Of a DNA stretch of 64,000 nucleotides, positions 1-11,461 are shown piece after piece; position 1 is the stretch's first letter, and each line of letters opens with the position of its first letter. The stretch is from Mucidula mucida (lineage: Eukaryota > Basidiomycota > Agaricomycetes > Agaricales > Physalacriaceae). A program made the position numbers and the translations under genes. Where the stretch lies: the NCBI GenBank assembly GCA_015501055.1, contig JADNYV010000116.1:50632-114631 (forward strand), in the 5' to 3' direction. The notes beneath the pieces are model-generated. The model worked only from the letters and a program-made list of their open reading frames with translations. It had not been told where the DNA came from and ran no database searches.

Positions 1-1
1 C

Positions 2-539
2 CAGTTCATCCGGCGGCTTGCATCCTTGAAAAACCTTAGCATCTCTGGGAGCGGGAAGGCTTTCCTTCACTATATGAACTATATGGAGCAGCATTTCGAT
101 GCTACTGGAGCACATATTGTCCCGCTCGAGCGTGGGTGGATTCCGTGGCTCAATCTCCCGAAGCTGAAGACTTTGGACATCGATATGCAAGAGCCCAACT
201 GTGAAGTGCTCGCGCTCATGGAGCGGCGCGTCCTGCCTGGGATTTCTGGCGAGGACGGGCGGTACTATGGGTCGCTGCTGTGTGCTTTGGATATCTGTGC
301 CTGTGAAGGCGCTGTGTGTGGAACGTATCGAGCGGCTTTCGTGGATGTGTCCCGCGTTGAGGATCATCACGCCTGAGGACCAGTTCTTTGAGAGTGTGTT
401 GACGATGGACATTGATATTGATGCGGATGCGGAGATGATAGATTGCTTTTCGTTAGTATATCCTCATTCTTTTTGCCCTACGTCTGTCCCCTATGTATAT
501 GCCACTATGCCACACCCTTTACAGTGCCCGATTTCGTGA
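2..539 (+). pseudogene. 3' end of an F-box/leucine-rich-like gene, frameshifted, cut by window edge
   Basis: An open frame enters from the left edge and runs to a stop at 374-376. It reads as the C-terminal part of a fungal F-box-type protein, with repeated leucine-rich stretches such as LPKLKTLDIDM. The typical closing segment (MCPALRIITPEDQFFES, then an acidic tail) is in another frame, open from about 201 to 539. The sensible product therefore switches frame near 300-315, where no intron borders are visible. Either a base is missing or the gene is decaying. The F-box itself would lie outside the window, so the family is inferred from the tail and from the other F-box genes nearby. The final part (491-540) resembles DNA downstream of the broken F-box gene near 10.8 kb. 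Confidence 0.4.
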
Positions 540-540
540 A
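491..540. repeat. short repeat shared with 10822-10870 (inverted)
   Basis: The stretch around ATGCCACACCCTTTACA followed by TTTCGTGAAAT recurs on the minus strand at about 10822-10860, with a small indel. Both copies lie just past an F-box-like coding end, so this is probably the shared 3' flank of two related genes. The rest of 541-921 holds no gene I can support. Confidence 0.5.
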
Positions 541-921
541 ATAGCTCTCCCTCCTTCACACGCTTTGAACAGAAAACTCTTTGGAATATTGGTTCAGCAT
601 CTCTGCAGACGTGATGCGCAGAAACGTCGATGATAGAGCGTGTCTCGACTCTCAGCACAGATAATAGTTCCTGGGTATGTGTTCTCGTGCACCGACCCCC
701 CGTACTTTGGGAAGGAGGTGAATGGTAGTACGACATGCTGGGAGTCCGCTCGTCGCATGCTTCACACGAGATTGGGAACCTTGACCGGTTGGTTCTAGGT
801 CGAGATTTTTTATTCATGGAGACTACAAAACAATAAGTGAAGACGTTAATAATGTTACAGCTGAGAGAAGCGAGGGCATCAAAATAGGTATACGTGTAGT
901 TCAATATATTCCCTGAGTAAA

Positions 922-3176
922 TCAGATGGGGTTCTCCAATAGTATCTCAGTGAGCGCTTCAATGGCCTCCTGGCGGAACGTATCGGTAGTGATACTCAAG
1001 GGCATCACGCCATCATTGAACGAGAGCATCGCAGGGGAAGCTGCGGTCCATTTGGGCCAGGCGATCCCGGTGTTCCCGTTGGGATTCAAGTCATTGACGA
1101 ACCGGATGAGGTAGTCACCCATGTCACCGCCAAAGTATACGTTCGAGATGTCGGAAGCATGAAATGCGCCTAGAACGGGCGCACCCTTGAGGCGCCTGTT
1201 GACTGCGAACACGCGTCAGTACATTGTCCCGTCGCGTAGGACAAACACGTACTGAAGGTGTATATGTCCTGCTTTCCCGATAACGAATTGATAAGCAACC
1301 GACGTGGAGCTTGGAACACCGCATCTCCTTGGAAAGCAGCGAACCGTTTGAACTGCGGGCTCACAACGTTTAAGAGACCAGTATCGAATGGAGATCCCAC
1401 GACAGGGTTTTGTGGATAAATGTCCATCAACCTGTCGATATCGGCTTCGGACGCTTTGGGGAGCAGGACGGTCTGGATGTATTCTTTCACTTGAGCATCC
1501 GTTCTGGGTCGAATCGATGAGCAGATTTGGTGTCAACATATATCTTCTACTCACGTAATATTTAGTTGAGACAATGAAAAGAGTGTGCCTTCATCGTCAC
1601 AATCGCCTTTGAAAGTGAGATATCAGCCTTGGGGTCTTGATAAATCGGGGAGAAGCGCCGCACCAGTAACGAAAGGAATGTTAGCAACTTTGCCTTGCTG
1701 CACTAGACGCTGCGGGTTATCGGGAAACCAGACACCATCTGTTCGAGGCAGCCACGCCAGTTTTATCGACTGCGCGGCGCGTCAGGAATTGGAATCGAGA
1801 ATAGTATAGTACACACCTGATAATCGAAGATGAATGGTGAGTCATCGACAGCTGCCTTCAAGACGTCGTACGAGACGGTTCTGAGGCATGCCAGAGTATC
1901 AGAAGAGCCGGTACATCCCGTCTTGTCCACGATGGCATCATAATCTAATATCTGGTTCAACACTGCCCCAGTACATTGGAGGACCCGAACCTTTCTGCCC
2001 ATTTTCAATATCGCCGACGGGAAGAGGCGATCCCGACTGCATGAATGCGCCTCTAAACAAACCTTCTGTATCACCACCGTTGAAGAGCATATGAGATGCG
2101 GCGGAAACGGCGCCGGCGGATTCTCCCCAGCTATCGTTATCAAAGTCAGAGAAAGTGAAGGTTTAGAGACAGTAAATGAAACTGACATGGTGACCTTGTC
2201 CGGATCACCCCCAAAAGCCGTGACATACTTCTGTATCCACTTCAGCGCGAGACGTTCTGTACGCACATTGAATATACGCCATCAAACTGAGTACGGTGCC
2301 TTTACGACGGCTTACGGTCGTGTAACCCAAGGTTTCCCACCCCAGCTTCTTTAACTTCCTTTCCTCCTAAGAAGCCGAATGCTGCAACATCCGGTGATGA
2401 ACGAGAGAACGCAAAATGAATGGACATGTCATACCAGAGAGTCGATAGTTCATGGAAACATAAACAACGGGTTCTCCGAGTGCGATAGAGCGCTGAACGA
2501 TGGTGCTGCCATCGTACATAGATGTCCCGCCGAGCTCAAAACCGCCTAGACATTGGATGCTCAATGACCGGGTCGATGTCATGGATTAGAGTTACCTCCG
2601 AAGATCCACTACCATAAAGTTCATCAACATGTTGATCATCACCGCAGGCATAGAAACGTACAACAGCTACGGGCAGTTTAGAACTCTCAGTCGCACCGAC
2701 TGGTGTGACAACGTTGATTGACAAACCTATGAATGCGCTCAGTCAAACTCTTTGATTACACTACATGAAATGCTCACAATCTTCATCTGAGGGCAAGACA
2801 GCACTGAAGATAGAATTGACCACGTAGTCAACGGTCTCTTGAGGAAGCCCAGTGAGAACTGGGAGCTTGAGAGCCTGCTGGGGACACGACGGTCCGAACG
2901 CAGTCGCGTCAATGGTCCCCGTATACGCGCCCACGGCCACCGGAAGCTGAAATCGAAGATCGCCAGTACTACAGCAATAATCAATGGGCGGTAATTTAGT
3001 GGTAGTAGCAAGCAAACACACGGTGGTTGTCCGAATGGTATACCCAGAAACTTGGACACATTCTCCGATGCAGCGCCAGTAACAGTCGCGCTATCCAGCG
3101 TCACCGTAGGCGGGGCGCGACTCGAGACGGCGGCGGCCGTAGCCGCTCCTGCCTGCAAGATCAAGGGCAGCAACAT
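922..3176 (-). CDS. secreted type B carboxylesterase/lipase
   Basis: Alpha/beta-hydrolase of the carboxylesterase B/cholinesterase-like family, a secreted ester hydrolase. The ATG at 3174-3176 opens a hydrophobic signal peptide (MLLPLILQAGAATAAAVSS). Landmarks in order are FLGIPFGQPP, the start of the fold; an oxyanion-loop region around GGFELGGTSMYDGS; the nucleophile motif GESAG, read across an intron near 2150; the acidic motif GDCDDEGTLFSL near 1600; and the histidine motif GAFHASDI near 1150. The gene has about ten exons. Donors and acceptors can be matched throughout, including a 46-nt GTTCGG...TTAG intron near 2010 that at first looks like a frameshift. The segment before GGFELG (VRFYACG) departs from the usual W-x-x-GGG loop. 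A TATA-like TATATAAA lies at 3243-3250. The substrate cannot be predicted. Confidence 0.93.
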
Positions 3177-3242
3177 CGTCAATCTCAGAACCGAAGAAGG
3201 GATGAAGGGAGAGCAAGAATGTCAATGAGCATGATGAGCGCG

Positions 3243-3250
3243 TTTATATA
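3243..3250 (-). promoter_or_regulatory. TATA-like box of the carboxylesterase gene
   Basis: TATATAAA on the minus strand, 67-74 bp before the chosen ATG, at a normal distance for a short fungal leader. The rest of 3177-3484 shows nothing else. Confidence 0.5.
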
Positions 3251-3484
3251 AAACCTCCCAAGAACTAGGGTAAGGAAACCCAGCGGGTATGTCATGGGAG
3301 ATCGTCACGAGTTGTACGTTGTCTCCAATTACAGGAACACCAAAGACCGTCCTGTCGCACTCGTCACGGTTCACAAAAGGCGCTCGTTGATTGTTGGTCG
3401 TCCTCCTACCCGCATTCCCCACATCAAAGACATTTCCTTTTCTAGGCAGACGCGTCCAGAGTCGAGACCACACACAACTCGTAC

Positions 3485-3784
3485 TCACTTTGGGAAATCA
3501 TGGATTTGTTTTCGGGAAGCTAGGTAGCCGTAAGAATATTCCTGCGGATGCAGTTGAAGGGAACCGCATGGTTCAGAATCTATCAAACAAGAATGTGATT
3601 CTTGTAGCCTCTCGGATCCGAAGCGTAACCGGTTCTTGGAAGAAAGAGCTGAGGCACACTTCAATATACTGCGCCACATGTCACCATTGTCACCGAGCCA
3701 GATGAACGCGATCACAAGAACGACGGGCCCCATTCGCTGAGCAAAGTCTAAACCTTGATACCTTATGGCAGGTCTGGACTCCAT
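3485..3784 (-). CDS. small single-pass membrane protein candidate
   Basis: Short gene between the carboxylesterase and the trehalase. It starts MESRPAIRYQGLDFAQRM and continues into a hydrophobic stretch, GPVVLVIAFIWLA. A possible 45-nt phase-1 intron (3649-3693, GTGACA...CTCAG) cuts the helix exactly as in the other mini-membrane genes of this window. The intron length is a multiple of three, so the unspliced frame is also open and the intron is not proven. The tail is basic, then Ser/Glu-rich, ending HDFPK. I recognise no family. The hydrophobic segment is short (about 13-16 residues), so membrane insertion is an inference. Confidence 0.4.
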   Translation of the reverse strand: MESRPAIRYQGLDFAQRMGPVVLVIAFIWLGDNGDMWRSILKCASALSSKNRLRFGSERLQESHSCLIDSEPCGSLQLHPQEYSYGYLASRKQIHDFPK

Positions 3785-4022
3785 TTCAGATAGTCAATCA
3801 GAAGCAGGAATCATCGAAAGATGCCTTACCGTCGAGTCAATGATGTCGCTATTCAAGAACATCGCTGTTCCAAATCGTGAAGGCTGAACGTGATAAAAAG
3901 CACTCTCCTTGAACCGAAAGAAAACACGTACTTGCTAACCCAGAATCTACTGAGAGACATTGTGTTGATGAGTTGCACAATAGAAGTGGCAGACCTCCCT
4001 TTTATACACATCGTCGTACATT

Positions 4023-6939
4023 TCAAGCTGTTAACAAAGTTGCCAGCACAACCGCCACTCCGACCCAAACGTCCGAGAACAATCCCTTGCTGGAATAAGC
4101 TGCGTCTGTATCAGAGCCATCGCTCGAAGCGTCCGTCTCGCCCTCAAGTACCGGACACTCCGGCGCAACCAACACGTTCCCATAAACACTCGCCACCCAA
4201 AGTACAACCCCGTTCGTCCACCCAAAGCCTGCCTGCAGGACTGTCAACCAAACTCTGTCTGTCGTGTGATAAAACGTACCTGCACGGTATACTCTCCTCC
4301 TCGTCCAGCTGAATCCACATCCAGACTGGAGAACTTCTCAAACATCTGCCAGATAACATATCAGGGTCTTGTTACATTATGAGGAGGAGCAGAAGAGACA
4401 TACATTTCCGGTGTTATTCACACTATTCGTCGCATTCAGCGCTGCGTCCGAAAGTCGCGGCACAATACCATCTATAGAGCCTCCAGTTGCACGCCTATAT
4501 ATAGTTCCGAGTCAAATCCAAACACAACGTATCGAGAGAGGAATTACTGACCAGCTGCAAAACGCACTCGTCACATATCGATTCGCCAGCTCCCGCCCAA
4601 GAACATCTGCCCAACCCTCCCAGTCAGTAGCGTTTCCGCCATTCACGACAGTCCCATTAAGAGAATTAATATCTGCACCCGGTCCAGATCCAGTAGCGTT
4701 GTTCCCCAAATGTAACGTCTGGACAGGGAGCTGCGTCTCGGTGATACCCAGTTGACCTTGCGGAAGCAGATTGAACGTCGACTCGTCCGATGGTAGAGCG
4801 ACGCTTGTGATATTACTCGGAAGAGCACGTAAGGCTTGCAACAGAATATATTGATGCGGTGGCCAGGCATTGGGGTAGTCCCTGTAGTAAATGTAAAAAA
4901 CTATATTTATCTTCTTGGTACTGGATGGCGAACCATTGGAGACCCGTGTCGAGGAAGGTACTCGGGAAGGTCCCATTGTACCGGTTCAGAACCAAATTCA
5001 AAGGCGCGAAGGCTTTGAACGCGTTCTCGGAACTGCTCAGGACTTGGTCTGGTACGATGCCGGACCAGTATGGGTAATACGCTGCAGCTGAAAACACACT
5101 TGATTGCTGGCCGGAAGCAATGTTGAAGTCGTAGAACGCCATCTACATTTGATCAATCATAAGTATCGTACGCAGAGACCTATCCTTTGAACTAACCTTT
5201 GTCGAGTTCCACATCAAATCGAGAATCCCGGTACGGATGGCGGCTGCGGCCTCGCGATGGCCTGAAGCCGCCGAATCATTTGACGAGCCGTAGAGCTGTG
5301 CCAGGAGTAGATGGTTCTTATCTGTTGAAGCGTTGGTTATAAGTCGTCCATTGAGCGTCGTTGATGACACGACATACATAAGATGCTGTTGAGATCAACG
5401 GGTATCGTTCTGCGAACGTTGAGCTGCTTAAGATTCGCATCACCGGGTTGGGCATCCGCGAACCATCTGGCTGTATAATCCCAGCCTAACACCATAACAA
5501 TCAGAAGTTCCCCGAAGCAGGATCGAAAAGGACATACCACTCTCAGCACCACTAGCAAGTTCAGCATACAACGCTGAGCGTTGGCTCTCGTTCAACGCAG
5601 GAGACACATCCGGGCCATTCGCCGTCATGTAATCTAAAGCTTGCGTCAACATGACAGGAACTTGGCAGATGCGCTGACCCTACCAGTCAGGTAAGATTCC
5701 GGCCGTGGCGCCGTGTTGTTGACGGAATACCTCGCCAACTGGTACGTACTGCCAGTCGTCGGACTTGTTACACTGATTATACGGTTCTCCTGCCACCAAG
5801 TAAACTCTTTCTAAAACACATTCAAATATTGTTTTACGCCTTAGGCTAAAGTAAAGGACATACCTCGGCCAAAGGCAAAGCTCTCGCCAAGATCCCGTTA
5901 TCGCCGGACACCGTAACATAACGCGCGAGCATCTGTCAAGTCGTTAGTCTTCCATCGTCTCATCATTCATGTCCAGAAGCAACCGCACCTGCGTGAACAA
6001 GGGCGGTTGCGATCGATTCAAATCTGGCAAAGCTACGTGAGCGCCAACTCAAACAAGATGCCAGACCACATACAGTATATCCTCCCGCCATTAGGAATAA
6101 ACCCGATCGTCTCGAGCTCGTCCATAAAGTTCTGCAGCGTCGCGTTCACGACGTCGTACAACTCCGACTCCAAGAGCCCCTCCACAATCCAAAAACTGTC
6201 CCAATAATACTGTTCCCTGAACCGCCCCCCTACCCCTCATTCAGTTAAGCTCATCTACAACAATCAAACAACACACCTGGCACCACAAACGTATGGTTGA
6301 GCGGAATTAACGAGCTCTCACACTGGACCCCATCACACAGCGTCGACGCATTCGTAGTCCGGATAAGCTGCGTCCAATACCCGTGCACCGTCTGCGCCCA
6401 CGCGCGCACCAGCGGATCCGACACGTTCCCCAAGAATGCCGGGTCCGCGTTGAAGTCGGTCAACACCAACGCCTCAAGCTCGAGCCCCTCGCCTGCAAAA
6501 TCTGTGTTCACAAAGTTCACCACGTCCCCTTCTTTCAAGGAGCTATTCCCCAGGGCGCTAAAATCGGTCAACACGTCTTCCGGGGATTTAGTCGTGGGCT
6601 ATTATACATAAACATCGGATATCAGGGAGCCTACAACACACACCTTATCGACAAACGTCTTGGGATCTACATAGAGCGCCGCGAGATTGACAGTTTGCAA
6701 TAACTAGCAGTGACGTCAATGTGATAATAATACCGCCAAGTCGGAGTACACCCACCTCGCCAGCGCAGAATATCTCAGAGGGACACCAGGCCTGCGGGGC
6801 GGCAGCGGACCTGAGAAGGCAGTGGCGAGTCCAGCGACGCACTCGGGCTCGCGACGACGGTCGAAACAGAGACAGTGGATACCGACGATTGCGCGCGCGC
6901 AGAGAGTACTAGCGCTGCCCACAGTGTCAATGACAACAT
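4023..6939 (-). CDS. acid trehalase, GH37, secreted and probably GPI-anchored
   Basis: Hydrolyses alpha,alpha-trehalose to two glucose molecules at the cell surface or outside the cell. The ATG at 6937-6939 gives a signal peptide (MLSLTLWAALVLSARAQ). The mature start PSEIFCAGELLQTVN is followed by family signature 1, PGGRFREQYYWDSFW, joined across an intron near 6240. Next come IGFIPNGGR, the catalytic-region motif ESGWDYTARW (joined near 5530) and signature 2, GLQWDYPNAWPPHQY (joined near 4890). The C-terminus is Ser/Asp-rich and then hydrophobic (VGVAVVLATLLTA), a GPI-attachment pattern. There are about ten exons. Between the signal peptide and PSEIFC the frame changes. A 19-nt GT...CAG stretch (6792-6810) would fix it as a micro-intron. 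A 64-67-nt intron ending at the same acceptor, or an indel, are alternatives. Confidence 0.94.
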
Positions 6940-8219
6940 TATGGGGAATCAGTCCTGAGGCCTTTTTGTTGCGGAATGGTTTATATCCATCTCTGCGTAC
7001 GTACGGCTCGATCATACGCGAGGTGCATCGCGGCAGCTGACCATTCCCGACGCTTGAGACTTGATCTGATGACTTTCCGCCCGTACTGACCATCACATGG
7101 GCGTATAAGCCAACTTCAAAATGGACAGCAACTTGCTCTGCGGAGTGAGAGTATCTCCGTACCGCAGGAGACCAGACGACATCGCAGCCAGAGCGGCCAC
7201 CAAAGAGAGAGAGAGCTTCAAAGGCTAAAGCCAAGCCCAGATTATGCCCCCATCAATCAATGATTCAATCAGGAAAGAAAGGAAATTTACTCGGCTTCGT
7301 GAATCGTGGGGCACTGAACACGTGGCACTATTGCTTACGTAGGCATGTATTTCCTCCCGCACATACTATCTCCGTCGAGGTCGCCGTCAAATACGGGGTA
7401 CATTATCATAGAACGAAGGATCTTTACAAAGTGAAACTTATCACTATGGTATATTTTCATAACATACACAGAATGATGACAACTGACAAGTGCGGGTTCC
7501 GAAATGAGAGAACCCGCCGAGAGTGTGAGAATCGCTCCATTGGAACGGATATGCAAGGACCAAGTCCAGGCGAGTGATGATGACAAGCACCAATTCAGCA
7601 ACACTGTCACATTTGCTTGTACTTTGTCGACACCAATGACATATCGCGCAGTGTTCGTAACAGTGCTAAGGTAACAGTGCTAAGACTTGCGACATGACAT
7701 ACAGTGCTGTAGCGTCTCCATGTCCGACTGCATGAGCACTGATATTCAAGAAACATGAACATGTCATCTACTTCTTTCCAAGGCTAGCAAACATTCAGAA
7801 AACAGGATTCAAATCTTGTTCAAGGCAAGGTACTAACACCTATCATTATTTTTAATCACTTTTTACAGTTGCCCATAAATTAGGTTTTCAGTAGACTGTG
7901 TGACATTATCCCTTTGTAGCACAGGAGTCTTCTTTGCCAATTGTAAACACTTGAATGATCCTGTGCAGATGGCAGACCATTCCTCCAACTTGATCAGCTG
8001 CATTTTCACGCCAATGTCTTTGAGACATGCATGCACCCCATCAACTGATGAGCAGTTCAGTCTCACATCAGACATAAAAATGAAATAATCATTATATCTC
8101 ATGGGATGCATTCAAATGGTGAAACTCACGGCAACATAATCACACCCAGTCCACCTCTCCACCGCCTCGACGCGATAGCAAAAGCATGTACACCTCAGTA
8201 TACTCGGATGGCAACGCAC
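6940..8219. other. intergenic, no gene supported
   Basis: Only short frames with no family features. A small inverted repeat (GCGGGTTC, 10-nt loop, GAACCCGC) lies near 7491-7518, and AACAGTGCTAAG repeats near 7660-7685. A minus frame at 7863-8111 looks protein-like but has no motif I know. It could be an old transposon scrap. Confidence 0.4.
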
Positions 8220-10285
8220 CTAAACCGCAGAATCGACAAACACCTTCTCGCTGTGCAGCCCTTCTCCGTATGCCATGCTCTCAAAGATGACTTGCCGCCA
8301 CACGCTCACAACGAGCTCAATGGCTTCCTCTTCGAGCACCTGCACTTACATTGAGTATGGCGAGTGGGAATAGGACAGCTCACGTACCGGTTCAAGGCCC
8401 TCGACAAGCTTCTGCGGACCTTTGTGATCCTTGAGATGCTCCAAAACAAACATGATTAGATCTTCCTCTTCCATCTCACCGAGGTATTTGACCATTAGTC
8501 GCTTCACCAGCGGCTCCAATTTCCGGTCAATCATCACATCCGACAGCCCATCCCACCGAACCTTGGACTTGAACAGCGTCTCCTTGTCCGTCGGCACGCT
8601 TTCCCGGATCTTTTCCAACCTCGCACGTGCCTGTTCTCCGCTTTCCGCCACGCTAAAGTCCAGCTTCACTAGCGGCACCTTGCGCTTCTTGACCGCATCC
8701 TCGTCCTCCTCGTCCTGCGCAAACACCGTCGCCTTTTCCATTTTCTCCTTGATCTCCTCCTTCTCTTTCGCCATAGTCACCGTCAGCTTGAGCGGTGCTC
8801 CATCGTCCAGCAGCATGCCGGCCTTGCGTTGCTCCTCCGCAAGGGCCTGCATCTCGTCCATCTGCCGTGCCAAAAAGTCTTCAGACTCGCGGCGCAGATT
8901 CTCTGCTTCCTGCTCCTCGAACCGCCGCGATTTGGCGTCCGCGGCTTCCTCAGCTTCCAGACGACGCGCGCGAAGCTGGCGCCACCGGGGGCGGTCGACG
9001 TAGAAAAGCTCGTCACTTTCATCGTCGTCCCAAACGTCGAGGCGCGCGCGCATCTCTATTCGGTCGCGTTCCTCCGCTTCTTTGTTGGCCTGCACTCGAA
9101 ATATGGCGCGTTCTAGGGCATTGATACGAGATCGTTCCCGAGGTTCATAGCGTCGTTCTCGCTGGAAAATGTCAGTAAAGGAAAGAAAAGGAGCAATGAA
9201 ACGGACATCTCTGAAGGAAACTTCTTCATCCCGTTTCCGCGCCTCCTTCCGTTCGCGCTCCATTTCCTCGTCAGTTTTTCTCGGAGTGGACTTGTCGGTA
9301 TCGCCACCACCCGCTTTGACAAAGCCGACAGGTTTGCTGTATCCTTGTACTCCTTTGCCAAATGCCTGGGGAGCGGGCTGATTCTGTTGCTGCTGAGGCT
9401 TGCCCCACTCACGCATTTTGGGTCCACTGGGCGTCACGGGCGGCATGGCCTCTCGCATTTTTTCGCGCTCCCGTTTCGCCGCCCTTTCGCGGAACTGAGC
9501 TATTTCAGAAATGACAAGCCCGCGCTGCGTCTCTGGAAGGTCGGCTTCTTGTAGGTCGTGAAGGTGAGGAGGGATAACGTATTTTTCGCGGTCGATAAGG
9601 CCCTGGTTAGCAGCGTCTTCCGAGGTTTTGTTGATTTGGTCAACGAGAGCTGCAATTCTGGATTTAGATTCTTTTTTCTTTGCCTCGTCGAGCTACAGAA
9701 ACGTAAGTATGATACAAAGCGGGAATTGAGCGAACTCACGTCAGTCAACATTCGTTGTGATTGGTATGCATCGAGGAATGCGCGGGTCTTTTCGTCTGCC
9801 TTTACCTAGATCGTAGTCGACGTGGGCGAGCACTAGGACAGAAATGGTAAGGAGACGCACCAGTAGCTTTTTGTTGGCACAGCCGTCCTCCAATGCCGGT
9901 AGTTCGACACCATTCAGCAACTCTATCGCGCGCAAGGCAGCATCCGGTTCCTCGAATTCCGCAAAGCCAAACCCTTGAGGCTTGTTGGCCGGTGTAATCA
10001 GTCGCTTGAAGGACTTTATCGGACCGCATGCCTATAAACTATCAGCAGAACTCGCTATAACGGCGGAATCTGACGCACATCAAGGAGCTGGTTAAGAAAG
10101 GCATCCTGGATGCCGCCTGATATGGAGCCGATGAATAGAGTGGTGAATTTCTGGGCATGAGGGGGTACAAAATGCATATTATGCTGGGCCTGCTGCTGTG
10201 CGAGAGCAGACATTGAGGGTCCTTGGCCAAACGACGGCAGAGGGGGACGCAGACCAAGGCCCATTCGGTTTGGAATGGGTTGCAT
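8220..10285 (-). CDS. RBM25: RBM25/Snu71-type U1 snRNP-associated splicing factor
   Basis: Nuclear pre-mRNA splicing factor related to metazoan RBM25 and yeast Snu71, which help U1 snRNP select 5' splice sites. An N-terminal RRM shows RNP2 (TLFIGSI) and RNP1 (QGFGFAEF), split by an intron near 10040-10075. It is followed by a long Arg/Glu/Lys-rich coiled region containing RERRYEPRERSR, FEEQEAENLRRESEDF and an acidic DEEDEDA run. The C-terminal PWI-like fold (KVRWDGLSDVMIDRKLEPL, then FVLEHLKDH) ends in the last exon, EEEAIELVVSVWRQ. That exon is found only by removing a GTACGT...TGCAG intron near 8345-8395, giving a stop at 8220-8222. The ATG at 10283-10285 opens MQPIPNRMGLG. A further upstream coding exon cannot be excluded. 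No frame lesion is visible. Confidence 0.94.
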
Positions 10286-11003
10286 TTTGCTGGGCGATCC
10301 GGGAAATGGAGTGCTGTGTCTGCTTCAGTTATCGCCTAGAACACGGTGGCAGCCACGTACAGGAAGGAACGAGGAGGACGACGTCGAAGATGGTGGTAAG
10401 AGACAGAGCCGAGAATGCCGGCCGGCAAATAACCGCAGTATGCGGTTCATATGCATGCAGACGCGCTTGCCTCCTTGAATCGTACGAGCGCGTCGTCAGA
10501 GCATTTGCAAGGTATGCACATCACCTGGAGATAGTGGAGTATACAGAACGCCACAAGAGAGAGTTCGGCAGCGTGATTGAGTATGAAAACCGAATCCAGA
10601 GTCACAAATGTGTGATTAGAGCGCGTAGGACTGACCTTTTACTTGAATCATTTGAAAATTCTGGAGTACAGCACTCCTGAAATACTGTATATATGTTTTG
10701 GGTTTAGTTTTATTTCTCCCCATTTCGCCAGAGTCTTCAATCCAGTGTAATGAACAAGTCAGTCTCATTCTCATCGAGGATAGTTAGTACTGGAGATAAC
10801 TGGGAAATAATGGAAAGGATTATTTCGTGTAAAGGGTGTGGCATAGTACTGGCATATGAGTTATCGATACATAGAGTTGGAGAAAAATATAAAACTGGGG
10901 ATCCAAGAAAAGGGAAGCTTATAGGCACCCAGTCGGTCAAAGCCAGGAGCATACGCGCTAATCGAGAACGACTCAAGCATGGCGGTAACTCCGCAAAACA
11001 TGT
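10286..11003. other. intergenic, no gene supported
   Basis: Divergent flank of RBM25 plus degraded sequence downstream of the F-box remnant, including the second copy (10822-10870) of the repeat seen at 491-540. Fragments of F-box-like tail can be read on the minus strand, but no continuous frame. Confidence 0.35.
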
Positions 11004-11461
11004 TCATGACCTCGAGGTGGTATGGCCAATGGCACCAGTAAGCCCCAATGACCGCATATGATAGACGTGAGGCGCGAGCAATTCAACAAGCGCGACCTGA
11101 TGATCGCTTGTCAAAGGAGCGCTGACATTGCCGGGCAGAACAATAGTAACGTCGATGGCGCAGCCCTTTTAAGGGCAAGAAGTGCTTGGTTGAGCATAAG
11201 TGGTGCGGCGGCTGAGCTGAGGCCGGACACTTCGATGACAATCGAAGTCCAGAGGGATGCGGCGTTGACAATCATGTTGCTCCAGTGATGACAGATGGTC
11301 ATGAGGTTGAAGAGCACACTGAGACGTGCGCGCGGGGGGAAGGAGAATACGAGGTGGCGCAAGATGGTGAGCCAGATCTCGACCGGGAGACCAATGAGGA
11401 CGTCGGGCGGGGCGGGCTTGCCTAGCACCGCAGCTTGGGTAAGATATTCGTACGAGTTCAT
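11004..11461 (-). pseudogene. truncated, frameshifted F-box gene
   Basis: The ATG at 11459-11461 opens a product with a clear F-box core (DVLIGLPVEIWLTILRHL), followed by a region typical of fungal F-box proteins (LMTICHHWSNMIVNAASLWTSI). The frame then ends early. The homologous continuation (AIDVTIVLPGNVSAPLTSDH, then LLAPHVYHMRSLGLTG) is in another frame from about 11165, so one base has been gained or two lost near 11160-11175. A stop at 11004-11006 ends the second frame, far short of the 400-600 residues usual for the family. An intact gene would encode an SCF ubiquitin-ligase adaptor. This copy is probably dead. Confidence 0.7.

Noticed and set aside
1995..2045. Apparent frameshift in the carboxylesterase near YDAIVDKTGC
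   Set aside because: A 46-nt GT...TTAG intron in phase 1 explains the change and places the sequence as family members have it.
7863..8111. Transposase fragment
   Set aside because: Protein-like composition but no catalytic motif, repeats or inverted ends that I can identify.
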